A DNA stretch of 64,000 nt, from positions 744,001-808,000 of the forward strand of contig CAVTWH010000006.1 of NCBI GenBank assembly GCA_963738365.1, read 5' to 3'. The notes beneath the pieces are model-generated. The model saw nothing but the letters and a program-made list of their open reading frames with translations. It made no database searches and was not told the DNA's origin. This stretch comes from CAVTWH01 sp963738365. Its GTDB lineage: Bacteria; Actinomycetota; Actinomycetes; Mycobacteriales; Micromonosporaceae. Below are positions 20,060 through 28,795 of the stretch, in pieces. Positions within the stretch are counted from its first letter, which is position 1. Every line of letters starts with the position of its first letter. Made by a program: the position numbers and the translations under genes.

Positions 20060-20730
20060 CCGAGGGGACCGATGTGGCCGGCGCTGACGTGATCAGGGTG
20101 GTGGTGGCCGATGACCAGGCGGCTGTCCGGGAGGGGCTGGTCCTGCTGCTCGACCTGCTGGACGACGTCACCGTGGTGGGCGCCGCCGCCGACGGCGAGC
20201 AGGCCGTCCGCCTGGTGGCCGAGCAGCGCCCCGACGTGGTGCTGATGGACCTGCGGATGCCCCGGCTGGACGGGGTGGCCGCCACCGCGCTGATCCGCGC
20301 CGAGCATCCGGCCATCCAGGTGGTCGTGCTCACCACCTACGCCGAGGATGCCGACATCCTCGCCGCGCTGGGCGCCGGGGCGCTCGGCTACCTGACCAAG
20401 GACGCCGGCCGGGTACAGATCGCCCAGGCGGTACGGGCGGCGGCGGCCGGCCAGTCGGTCCTGGACCCGCAGGTGCAGCGCCGGCTGCTGGCGGCGGCGA
20501 GCGGCCCGGCGCCTGCCCAGGCGGGTACCGCACCGGACGGGTTGACCGGCCGGGAGCTGGAGGTACTCCGGCTGATCGCGCAGGGGCTGGCCAACCGGGA
20601 GATCGCCGGTCGGCTCTACGTCAGCGAGGCGACCGTCAAGTCGCACATCAACCGGCTGTTCGCCAAGACCGGCGTGCGCGACCGGGCCCAGGCCGTCCAG
20701 TACGCCTACCGCCACGGCCTGGCCGGCTGA
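20056..20730 (+). CDS. NarL/FixJ-family response regulator
   Basis: 224 residues. The receiver domain (about 12-128) has the acidic pair near VVVADD, the phosphorylated Asp in VVLMDLRMP and the conserved Lys in YLTKDAG. The C-terminal LuxR-type helix-turn-helix is LTGRELEVLRLIAQGLAN, followed by SEATVKSHINRLFAK. With the kinase translated just before it, this is a complete two-component pair. Its targets are not evident from the window. Confidence 0.93.
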   Translation: MTEGTDVAGADVIRVVVADDQAAVREGLVLLLDLLDDVTVVGAAADGEQAVRLVAEQRPDVVLMDLRMPRLDGVAATALIRAEHPAIQVVVLTTYAEDADILAALGAGALGYLTKDAGRVQIAQAVRAAAAGQSVLDPQVQRRLLAAASGPAPAQAGTAPDGLTGRELEVLRLIAQGLANREIAGRLYVSEATVKSHINRLFAKTGVRDRAQAVQYAYRHGLAG

Positions 20731-20766
20731 CCGGGACTCAGTTGATGTGGGTGATCCGCGGCGGCC

Positions 20767-22251
20767 TCAGTCCCGGGCGAGCCGGTCGGCGAGCCGTTTC
20801 TCGACCGCTGGCCACTCGTCGGCGGTGATGCCGAAGAAGTGGGAGTCCCGCCACCTGCCGTCGCCGCGCCGCTTGTGCCGGCGCAGCACGCCTTCCGGTA
20901 CCCCGCCGATGCGCCGGATGGCCGCCTGCGAACGGGTGTTGCGGTTGTCGGTCTGCAGCTCGACCCGGACCGCCCCGAGCGTGTCGAAGGCGTGCCGCAG
21001 CAGCAGCAGCTTGGCCTCGGTGTTGACGCCGGTCCGCCAGGCCGCCCGGGACAGCTGGGTGGAGCCGATGTGCACGCTGCGGTTGACCTCGTCCGGCGGG
21101 CAGTACGACGTGGTGCCGATCACCGCCCCCGTGGCGGCGTTCTTCTGCACCCACGCCGTACGCAGCCCCCGCCGCGCCTCGGCCAGCTTGGCCCGGATGT
21201 TGGCGGCCATCTCGGCCACCGTGCCCGGGCGCCGGCCCGGGATGTACCGCCACACCTCCTCGTCGTCCAGCGCCTGGAACAGCTCCCCGGCGTGGCACAG
21301 GTCCAGCGGCTCCAGCCGGACGTGCCGCCCGACCAGGACGGTGGGCTCCAGCCACCGCGAGCGGGGCGCACACAGGTATCCCGGGACCGGCCCGGCCACC
21401 CCGGCGTCCGGCTCCGGTGCCCCGGCCCGCAGGCCGACCGGGACCACTCCGGCCCAGTGCGGCAGCGCGAGGTCGGCCGGGTCGTCGGCCACGCCGGCGC
21501 CGCGCCGCTTCAGCGTCACCTCATCGAGCGGGAGCGCCAGCACGGCGGTCTGCGCCAGCTCCTTCGCCGTCGGCGGCCGACTGTCCCCAGCCCGCCCGAT
21601 GTCGCCCGGGACCCCGATGTTGCTCGGGACCCCGGTGTTGCTCGGGACCCCGGTGTCGTCCAGGAGCTCCGTGACCGGTGGCTGCCCGGTGTCGGCCGGT
21701 GGCGCGATGCCGGGCGGCGGTTGCGGTCCGGGGACCGGTCGCTGCGTCTCGGACGCCGCGCCGTCGGCCGGAGCGCCCTCGCCCCGGGCGACGAACGCGC
21801 CCACCTTGTCGACCAGGGCGTCCAGCGCCGCGCGCTGCTCGGCCTCGTCGGTGACGCGGCGGGGTCGCCCGTGCACCACCACGCTGCGGTAGTTGGCCGA
21901 GTGGTGGAACTGGGAGCGGGCGAAGACCAGGCCGTCCAGCACGGTCACCTCGACGCAGACCCGGGCCGCCGGGTCACGCAGCGCCAGCATCGGGCCGCTG
22001 CCGGTGGAGCCGTGCAGGTAGAGGGTGTCGCCGACGCGGGCGTACAGGGTGGGCAGCACCCGCGGCTCACCGTCGACCACGAACGCCAGGTGACACACCA
22101 GCGCCTCGTCCAGCACGGGGTACGCCGCCGCGGCCTGGTCGGTGACCCGGCCGGGGTAGCGCGTCGGAGTGCTCCGGGCGGGGCTCGGGCGTTGCGGGGC
22201 CGGGTCGGTGGGGAAGCTGCCGGCTGGGGTGGGGACTATCATCGGAGGCAT
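20767..22251 (-). CDS. Fusion: pyridoxamine 5'-phosphate oxidase-like (FMN split barrel) domain plus GNAT acetyltransferase
   Basis: 494 residues from ATG 22251. Residues 35-150 and 228-275 form one PNPOx-like flavin domain (HLAFVVDGEPRVLPTLYARV; LHGSTGSG; ALPHWAGVVPVG). It is interrupted at about 155-228 by a Pro-rich insert with GVPSN repeats. Residues 300-490 are a GNAT domain of the RimJ type (GRHVRLEPLD; AWRTGVNTEAKLLLL; ELQTDNRNTRSQAAI). A -10 TGTACT ends six bases before the start. It is divergent from a MocR regulator sharing a 23-base control region, so it is the likely target. The chemistry is unknown: small-molecule acetylation with flavin or haem binding is possible. Confidence 0.85.
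   Translation of the reverse strand: MPPMIVPTPAGSFPTDPAPQRPSPARSTPTRYPGRVTDQAAAAYPVLDEALVCHLAFVVDGEPRVLPTLYARVGDTLYLHGSTGSGPMLALRDPAARVCVEVTVLDGLVFARSQFHHSANYRSVVVHGRPRRVTDEAEQRAALDALVDKVGAFVARGEGAPADGAASETQRPVPGPQPPPGIAPPADTGQPPVTELLDDTGVPSNTGVPSNIGVPGDIGRAGDSRPPTAKELAQTAVLALPLDEVTLKRRGAGVADDPADLALPHWAGVVPVGLRAGAPEPDAGVAGPVPGYLCAPRSRWLEPTVLVGRHVRLEPLDLCHAGELFQALDDEEVWRYIPGRRPGTVAEMAANIRAKLAEARRGLRTAWVQKNAATGAVIGTTSYCPPDEVNRSVHIGSTQLSRAAWRTGVNTEAKLLLLRHAFDTLGAVRVELQTDNRNTRSQAAIRRIGGVPEGVLRRHKRRGDGRWRDSHFFGITADEWPAVEKRLADRLARD
21599..21661. repeat. 18-bp in-frame repeat in the PNPOx-GNAT linker
   Basis: Units start at 21610, 21628 and 21646 (core GACCCCGGTGTTGCTCGG), with a partial unit upstream. 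On the minus strand each codes for six residues of the GVPSNT type. Confidence 0.8.
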
Positions 22252-22256
22252 CGTTC

Positions 22257-22288
22257 CAGTACAATCTCGGGACTGTGGCAGTACAGTA
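22257..22288. promoter_or_regulatory. MocR operator: direct repeat plus inverted repeat between divergent genes
   Basis: CAGTACA occurs at 22257-22263 and 22279-22285, 22 bp apart (two helical turns). ACTGT (22272-22276) and ACAGT (22283-22287) form an inverted repeat. TACAAT (22260-22265) is a consensus -10 for the mocR gene. Direct repeats in phase are typical of MocR/PdxR operators. Confidence 0.65.
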
Positions 22289-23615
22289 TCAGATCGCCGG
22301 ACGCACCTCCGCCGCGATTTCCGAGAGCATCGAAGCCGGGGTACGCGGTGGGGAACTCGCCGCCGGTGCCCAGCTCCCGCCCGTCCGCGACCTCGCCGGC
22401 CAGCTCGGCGTCGCCGCCGGCACGGTCGCCGCCGCGTACCAGGCGCTCCGGCAGCGGGGCGTGATCGAGACGGCGGGGCGCAACGGCACCCGGGTGCGCA
22501 GCCGGCCGCCCGTGGCGGACACCCGACGCGAGCGGCGGCCGCCCGTACCCCCGGGGGCGGTTGACCTGTCCGCCGGTGAGCCGGACCCGCGACTGCTGCC
22601 GGACCCCTGGCCACGCCTGCGGGAACTGGCCGGCACCGGGCTGGGCGCGGTCGGCTACCGCGGCGCCGGCGTGCTGCCCGAACTGGCCGACGCCGCCCGG
22701 CAGCGGCTGGCCGCCGACGGCGTCGCGGCGCCGGCGATCACCGTGACCGCCGGGGCGCTGGACGGCATCGACCGGCTGCTCGCCGCACACGCCCGCCCCG
22801 GCGACCGGGTCGGGGTGGAGGATCCCGGCTGGGCCAACATGCTCGACCTGATGGCCGCCCAGGGGCTGACCCCGGTACCGCTGCCGGTGGACGACGACGG
22901 GCCCACCGTCGACGGGCTGCGCCGGGCCCTGCGGCTGGGGCTGTCCGCGCTGGTGGTCACCGCCCGGGCGCAGAACCCCACCGGCGCGGCGGTCGGCGCC
23001 GCCCGCGCCGCCGCCCTGCGCGAGACGCTCGCCGGCAGCGACACCCTGGTCATCGAGGACGACCACGCCGCCGAACTGGCCTACGAACCGCCCCATCCGC
23101 TGGCCGGCGCCACCGCCCGGTGGGCCTTCCTGCGCTCGGTCTCCAAGCCCTACGGGCCGGACCTGCGGCTGGCCGTCCTGGCCGGGGACGAGGCCACCGT
23201 CGCCCGGGTGCAGGGACGGCTGGACGTGGGCGCCGGCTGGGTCTCCACCATCCTGCAGCGGCTGGTCCTCGGGCTGTGGCGCGACCCGGGGGTGGGGCGC
23301 CTGGTCGACGACGCCCGGCAGACCTACGCGCGCCGCCGGTCGGGGCTGCTCGCCGCGCTGGCCGCCCGGGGCATCCCGGCACACGGGCGCACCGGCATCA
23401 ACGTCTGGGTGCCGGTCCGGGACGAGACGCTGGTGGTGACCCGGCTGCACGGCACCGGCTGGGCGGTCGCCCCGGGCAGCCTGTATCGGATCGCCACCGG
23501 GCCGGGCATCCGGGTCACCACCGCCACCCTGGACGGGCAGCACACCGACGCCTTCGCCGACGCCCTGGCCCGGGCGCTGGGCGGCGGTCATCGCGCGCCG
23601 GGGCACCCGGTGTGA
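22275..23615 (+). CDS. MocR-family (GntR winged helix plus PLP aminotransferase-like) regulator
   Basis: 446 residues with a GTG start. A GntR winged helix lies at about 5-75 (GELAAGAQLPPVRDLAGQLG, then GTVAAAYQALRQRGVIET). A fold-type I aminotransferase domain lies at about 95-440, with the predicted PLP-binding Lys in SVSKPYGPDLR and the Asp/Tyr-type region NPTGAAVG before it. Such regulators often sense PLP or amino compounds. Its divergent partner contains a pyridoxamine-phosphate-oxidase-like domain, which fits a B6-linked function, although this is inference. The -10 TACAAT ends nine bases before GTG, so any leader is very short. Confidence 0.88.
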   Translation: MAVQYQIAGRTSAAISESIEAGVRGGELAAGAQLPPVRDLAGQLGVAAGTVAAAYQALRQRGVIETAGRNGTRVRSRPPVADTRRERRPPVPPGAVDLSAGEPDPRLLPDPWPRLRELAGTGLGAVGYRGAGVLPELADAARQRLAADGVAAPAITVTAGALDGIDRLLAAHARPGDRVGVEDPGWANMLDLMAAQGLTPVPLPVDDDGPTVDGLRRALRLGLSALVVTARAQNPTGAAVGAARAAALRETLAGSDTLVIEDDHAAELAYEPPHPLAGATARWAFLRSVSKPYGPDLRLAVLAGDEATVARVQGRLDVGAGWVSTILQRLVLGLWRDPGVGRLVDDARQTYARRRSGLLAALAARGIPAHGRTGINVWVPVRDETLVVTRLHGTGWAVAPGSLYRIATGPGIRVTTATLDGQHTDAFADALARALGGGHRAPGHPV

Positions 23616-23629
23616 CATAAGGTGACCGG

Positions 23630-24298
23630 GTGGCCTCCGAAGCTGCGCCCACCGCCGCGCCGTTCGTCCCCGACGACGCCGACCTGGCCGGCCTGCGCGA
23701 CGCCGCCCGCGGCTGCCGCGGCTGCCACCTCTACGCCGACGCCACCCAGACCGTCTTCGGACGCGGCCGCCCCGGTGCCCGCGTCGTGATGGTCGGCGAG
23801 CAGCCCGGCGACGTCGAGGACCAGCGCGGTGAGCCGTTCGTCGGCCCGGCCGGGGTGCTGCTGCGCCGCGCCGTGGGCGACGCCGGCTTCGACCCCGGGG
23901 ACCTCTACATCACCAACGCGGTCAAGCACTTCAAGTTCAGCCGGGCCGGCAGCGGCGCGCGGCGCATCCACAAGACCCCGGACCGTATCGAGATCGTCGC
24001 CTGCCGGCCCTGGCTGTTGGCCGAGTTCGCGCAGCTGGCGCCGCGGGTGGTGGTGGCGCTCGGGGCGACCGCCGGGCAGGCGCTGCTGGGTCCGTCGTTC
24101 CGGGTGACGAAGATGCGCGGCCAGCTGCTGCCCTGGCCCGAGTCGGCCTACCACGCCGAGGACTTCGCCCAGGCCGGCGGCGCCGCCCAGCTGCTGGCCA
24201 CCCTGCACCCGTCGGCCGTGCTGCGCGCCGACGACCGGGACGCCGCCTACGCCGGCCTGGTCGCCGACCTCACCGTCGCGGCCAGCGCGCTGCGCTGA
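23630..24298 (+). CDS. udgX: UdgX-type uracil-DNA-binding protein/glycosylase
   Basis: 222 residues of the uracil-DNA glycosylase superfamily. Motif A is GEQPGDVED (56-64), with an N-terminal Cys pair (Cys29, Cys32) for the iron-sulfur cluster and an HPSAVLR motif near the C-terminus. The UdgX-specific loop is present as ARRIHKTP (110-117). Its His114 matches the residue that in mycobacterial UdgX forms a covalent bond with the uracil-excised site; the first Lys of the usual KRRIH is Ala here. GTG start with TAAGGT ending six bases upstream. The stop codon lies in the first unit of a tandem array. Confidence 0.9.
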   Translation: MASEAAPTAAPFVPDDADLAGLRDAARGCRGCHLYADATQTVFGRGRPGARVVMVGEQPGDVEDQRGEPFVGPAGVLLRRAVGDAGFDPGDLYITNAVKHFKFSRAGSGARRIHKTPDRIEIVACRPWLLAEFAQLAPRVVVALGATAGQALLGPSFRVTKMRGQLLPWPESAYHAEDFAQAGGAAQLLATLHPSAVLRADDRDAAYAGLVADLTVAASALR

Positions 24299-24458
24299 TC
24301 GCAGTCACGGCAGTGCGCTGATCGGCAGTCACCGCGCTGCGTTTGGCCGGCGGTCACCGCGCTGCGTTGGCCTGCGATCACCGCGGCGCGTTGGCCGGCG
24401 ATCACGCGGCGCGTTGGCCGGCGGTCACCGCGGCGCGTTGGGCGGCAGTCACCCGGCT
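24292..24458. repeat. About seven 23-25-bp tandem units starting at the udgX stop codon
   Basis: Units start at 24292, 24315, 24339, 24364, 24388, 24411 and 24435, with cores such as GCGTTGGCCGGCGGTCACCG. The first unit contains the udgX stop (24296-24298) and the second repeats GCGCTGATC; in later units TGA has become TTG. No spacers, so not CRISPR. Confidence 0.88.
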
Positions 24459-24528
24459 GTGCCAGTCGGCGGCGGCAGGCGTGCGCGGCGGGGTGACGCC
24501 CGGGGCGTGGGGGCGGCAGGATGAGCGG

Positions 24529-25833
24529 ATGACCGCCGCCGTCGCCGACCCGTCCGCCGCGACGGCCGAGCAGCTGCGCGCCGGTACCCAGCGGCGCACC
24601 CTGCGGCTGCTGTTCTGCACCCAGATCGTCGGCGGCGTGGGTACCACCATCGGCCTGTCGATCGGGGCGCTGCTGGCCGCCTCGCTCGGTGGGGTCGGCG
24701 TCTCCGGGCTGGGGCAGAGCTGCGGAGTGGTCGGGGCGGCGCTGCTGGCGATCCCGGTCACCCGGCTGATGGCCGCCCGCGGTCGACGCCCCGGGCTGGT
24801 GCTGGCGTACCTGACCGGGGCGGCCGGCGCGGTGCTGGTGGTGGCCGCCGCGCAGACCCGTACCCTGGCCCTCTACTTCCCGGGCATGCTGCTGTTCGGC
24901 GGCGGCACGGCAGCCAACCTGCAGGCCCGCTACGCGGCCGTGGACCTGGCTCGGCCGGCGCGGCGCGGCCGACAGCTGTCGCTGATCGTGTGGGCCACCA
25001 CCATCGGCGCGGTGGCCGCGCCCAACCTGGTCACCGCGGCCGACCGGGCGGTGCGGCGGTTCGGGCTGCCGCTCTACACCGGGCCGTTCGTGGTCAGCGC
25101 GCTGGCGTTCGTCGGCGTGGCGCTGGCCGTGGCGCTGCTGCTGCGCCCCGACCCGCTGCTGGTCGCCCGGGCCGGCCTGAGCGTCCCGGCCGGCTGCCAC
25201 GAGGCCCCGCCCCGGCCGGCCGACGGGCCCGGACCACCGGCCCGGATGCGCGACGCGGTGCGCTTCGTCGCGGGGGTACCGGCGGCGCGGCTGGGTGTGG
25301 GCGCCATCGCGGTGGGGCACCTGGTGATGGTCAGCGTGATGGCGATGACCCCGGTGCACCTGCGCGACATGGTGCACGGCGACCTGCTCACCGTGGTCGG
25401 CGTGGTGCTCAGCGTGCACATCGTCGGCATGTACGCCTTCGCCCCGGTGGTGGGCGTCGCGGTCGACCGGTACGGCCGGCGCCCCACCATCCTCGGCGGG
25501 CTCGGGCTGCTGCTGGCCGCCTGCGCGGTGACCGGCACCGCCGGGCACTCGACGGTACGCCTGACCGTCGGTCTGGCCCTGCTCGGACTGGGCTGGTCGG
25601 GCACCATGGTGGGCGGCTCCACACTGGTCACCGACGTGACCCCGGTGGCCGCCCGGCCGGCCGTGCAGGGGCTGACCGACGTGTGCATGGGGCTGACCGG
25701 GGCGGTCGGAGCGGCGCTGTCCGGGCTGGTCGTGCAGCTGTCGGGGTACCCGACGCTGACCGTGCTCGCGGCGGTGGCGACGGTACCGTTGCTCGGGCTG
25801 GCGCTGCGCGTGCCGGTCGCGGTGGACGGGTAG
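24529..25833 (+). CDS. MFS transporter
   Basis: 434 residues with about twelve hydrophobic helices split by a cytoplasmic loop near residues 205-240. The RxxGRRP-type loops (MAARGRRPGLVLAY and DRYGRRPTILGG) match the MFS signature between helices 2 and 3 and 8 and 9. The substrate is unknown; this branch includes drug exporters. The start at ATG 24529 is supported by -10 CAGGAT six bases upstream and GTGACG at an 18-base spacing. The frame is open further upstream through the tandem array, but that part has no protein-like character. Confidence 0.85.
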   Translation: MTAAVADPSAATAEQLRAGTQRRTLRLLFCTQIVGGVGTTIGLSIGALLAASLGGVGVSGLGQSCGVVGAALLAIPVTRLMAARGRRPGLVLAYLTGAAGAVLVVAAAQTRTLALYFPGMLLFGGGTAANLQARYAAVDLARPARRGRQLSLIVWATTIGAVAAPNLVTAADRAVRRFGLPLYTGPFVVSALAFVGVALAVALLLRPDPLLVARAGLSVPAGCHEAPPRPADGPGPPARMRDAVRFVAGVPAARLGVGAIAVGHLVMVSVMAMTPVHLRDMVHGDLLTVVGVVLSVHIVGMYAFAPVVGVAVDRYGRRPTILGGLGLLLAACAVTGTAGHSTVRLTVGLALLGLGWSGTMVGGSTLVTDVTPVAARPAVQGLTDVCMGLTGAVGAALSGLVVQLSGYPTLTVLAAVATVPLLGLALRVPVAVDG

Positions 25834-25845
25834 AGGGGGAGCAGG

Positions 25846-26046
25846 GTGCGGCGGACCGACTTCTGGGAGCGGATGGAGCGGGTCTTCGGCGGGGCGTACG
25901 CCCGCAGCGTGGCCGCCGACCAGGTGCTGTCCACCCTCGGCGGGCGGACCGTCGACCAGGCGCTGGAGGCCGGCGAGGAGACCGTGGTGGTCTGGCGCGC
26001 CGTGGTGGCCGCCTACCCCGAGCGCATCCCGGCCCGGCTGCGCTGA
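25846..26046 (+). CDS. DUF3046 protein
   Basis: 66 residues with a GTG start 12 bases after the MFS stop. The sequence RRTDFWERMERVFGGAYARS and the ending VWRAVVAAYPERIPARLR are those of DUF3046, a small actinobacterial family almost always found just upstream of recA. Its biochemical role is unknown. The position here agrees with that synteny and the recA promoter region follows. Confidence 0.88.
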   Translation: MRRTDFWERMERVFGGAYARSVAADQVLSTLGGRTVDQALEAGEETVVVWRAVVAAYPERIPARLR

Positions 26047-26076
26047 CCCTGCGCCGCCCACCGGGCGTGTCGGTAC

Positions 26077-26104
26077 TTGTGTCGTACACCTGTACGGGTA
26101 TTGT
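26077..26104 (+). promoter_or_regulatory. recA distal promoter with LexA-box-like dyad in its spacer
   Basis: -35 TTGTGT (26077-26082), 16-base spacer, -10 TATTGT (26099-26104). The spacer holds the perfect dyad CGTACA-CC-TGTACG (26083-26096), which differs from the Gram-positive LexA box CGAACANNTGTTCG at one symmetric position pair. Confidence 0.7.
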
Positions 26105-26151
26105 CCACACCATGGTGCTTTTCCACAGGCAGCGACCGCCGCGCTGGGTTC

Positions 26152-26173
26152 TGTCATACCGAGCGCCTAGCGT
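26152..26173 (+). promoter_or_regulatory. recA proximal promoter, RecA-NDp/PafBC-like
   Basis: -10 TAGCGT (26168-26173) ends six bases before GTG 26180. Eight bases before it lies CTGTCATAC (26151-26159), matching TGTCR of the actinobacterial RecA-NDp motif (TTGTCRGTG-N8-TANNNT) with the right spacing but only 5-6 of 9 bases. Confidence 0.5.
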
Positions 26174-26179
26174 GTCCGC

Positions 26180-27286
<1,107 letters not shown>

Positions 27287-27314
27287 GTCGGCGGACGGCT
27301 GGACGGATCACGGG

Positions 27315-28376
27315 GTGCCGGGACGACGCGCGCGGACGGGGCGGGGCTGGGATGCGGCTCCGCCCCGTCCGCCGCGCGCCCGCCGGACACAAGACCAGGG
27401 ACCGAGCGCCCCCGGCGACTGGGTGGCGCCCGGTCCGGACGAGGGGTTGTGGACCCCCGACGAGTCGGTCTACGTCCCGGGCACACCGCGCGGTGACCAG
27501 CCCCGGGACGACTCCTTCGACACCGGGCCCGCGGACGGGCCGGTCGACGGCGACCAGCGGCCCGGCCGGACTGCCGCTTCTGGCGGCCGACGCGGCCAGC
27601 GCGCCCGCGAGGGCGCTCAGAACACCGGCGCCCGCGAGGGCGCTCAGGACAACGGCGCCCGCGTCGGCTCCCAGGACAGCTGGAGCCGCGAAGGCGGCGC
27701 CCCGGACGACCGGACCCGGCAGGACGACGGCGGTGCCGGCGGGCGGCGGGATCGCCGCGGCGCTGACGGCCGCGGGCGGGGAGTCGGGCGCTGGGGGGCC
27801 GGCGGCCCGGTGGACGAGTCGCGTGACCCGGCCGAGGTGGCCCGGGAGATCTGCCTGCGACAGCTGGCGGTGCGGCCGCGTACCCGCGCGGAGCTGGCCG
27901 CCGCGCTGGCCCGGCGGGGGATCGACGCCGAGGTGGCGGCCAGCGTGCTGGACCGCTACGACGAGGTCGGCATCATCGACGACGCGGCGTTCGCCCGGGC
28001 CTGGGTGACCAGCCGGCACCAGGGGCGCGGCCTGGCCAGCCGGGCGTTGGCCAACGAGCTGCGCCAGCGCGGCGTGGACAAGGAGCTGGCCGACGCGGCG
28101 CTGGCCGACCTGGACGACGAGACGCAGGCGGCGACCGCGCGTGACCTGGTCGACCGCAAGTTGCGCAGCGCCGGTGCGACAGCGCCGGACGCACTGTTCC
28201 GGCGCCTGGTCGGCGCGCTGGCCCGCAAGGGGTATCCGCCCGGGCTGGCCATCCGGGTGGTCAAGGAGGCGTTGGCCGCCCGGCGTGCGGATGCGACGTT
28301 TCTGGACGATATTGATCCTGAGGCGACCGGGTATCTGGTCGGCGACGACGTCGCCGGGGATCAGCCGATCGACTGA
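27315..28376 (+). CDS. recX: Regulatory protein RecX with long disordered N-terminus
   Basis: 353 residues, about twice the usual 150-200. The RecX fold with its three-helix repeats occupies about 170-345 (ICLRQLAVRPRTRAELAAAL; LDRYDEVGIIDDAAFARAWV; GLASRALANELRQRGVDKEL). The first 170 residues are Arg/Gly/Asp/Gln-rich, contain a 27-base in-frame repeat (GAREGAQ units) and look disordered. RecX caps or trims RecA filaments. The start GTG 27315 has no convincing Shine-Dalgarno, and a start nearer the core is possible. It follows recA directly, as is usual. Confidence 0.88.
   Translation: MPGRRARTGRGWDAAPPRPPRARRTQDQGPSAPGDWVAPGPDEGLWTPDESVYVPGTPRGDQPRDDSFDTGPADGPVDGDQRPGRTAASGGRRGQRAREGAQNTGAREGAQDNGARVGSQDSWSREGGAPDDRTRQDDGGAGGRRDRRGADGRGRGVGRWGAGGPVDESRDPAEVAREICLRQLAVRPRTRAELAAALARRGIDAEVAASVLDRYDEVGIIDDAAFARAWVTSRHQGRGLASRALANELRQRGVDKELADAALADLDDETQAATARDLVDRKLRSAGATAPDALFRRLVGALARKGYPPGLAIRVVKEALAARRADATFLDDIDPEATGYLVGDDVAGDQPID
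27601..27680. repeat. 27-bp in-frame repeat in the recX N-terminal region
   Basis: Units start at 27601, 27628 and 27655 (core GCGCCCGCGAGGGCGCTCAG), the third diverged. Confidence 0.75.
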
Positions 28377-28414
28377 GGTTGGTCGTGGACAATCGGCCAG
28401 TTGTGGCTCATCCA

Positions 28415-28433
28415 AAACTACGATGCGTAGTTT
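28415..28433. promoter_or_regulatory. Perfect 19-bp palindrome upstream of rny (possible operator)
   Basis: AAACTACG (28415-28422) and CGTAGTTT (28426-28433) flank ATG. The AT-rich arms are unlike a terminator and stand out in this GC-rich DNA. It lies about 40 bases past the recX stop and about 70 bases before the rny -35. Confidence 0.55.
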
Positions 28434-28501
28434 ATCCAGCTCGCTGGGCATACATCGACGTTTGTTGACCTTTCCGGGGCTGCTGCCCGGATCATGAGTC
28501 C

Positions 28502-28531
28502 TTGACCGAAGGGCTGTGCGCCACCTAGCCT
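28502..28531 (+). promoter_or_regulatory. Promoter of rny; long leader follows
   Basis: -35 TTGACC (28502-28507), 18-base spacer, -10 TAGCCT (28526-28531). Transcription would start near 28538, leaving about 258 bases of untranslated leader before GTG 28796. Apart from the palindrome at 28415 I see no gene in the 419-base gap 28377-28795; a short open frame there lacks coding character. Confidence 0.6.
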
Positions 28532-28795
28532 CAGGTACAGAAGAGAGTTACTGATCCGATACGGGCTAACCGCACAACATAGAACGCATAACAGTCAGGA
28601 CAATTTTGGCCGTGTGGCGAGCGGCTCATAGGGACAAGGTCGACGGGCAGTCAGGTCCTGTCGACTCTTCGTCATCCAGCCCGCTAGCCCAGCAGCGGCC
28701 GGACCCCACGTACCCGTCGTCGGATCGCTCTTCACCGGACGGTGAGCTGCCCCACCAGCCCACCGTAAGCGCCACGGGGGAAGGGGAGGCCGACC

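Noticed and set aside
24299..24528. Read-through extension of udgX or N-terminal extension of the MFS gene through the repeats
   Set aside because: The frame is open only because the repeats lack stops. A leaderless promoter sets the MFS start at 24529 and nothing supports stop read-through.
26101..26120. RecA-NDp motif at TTGTCCACACCATGG
   Set aside because: Only TTGTC matches; the next four bases and the -10 position do not fit. The CTGTCATAC site nearer the start has the right spacing.
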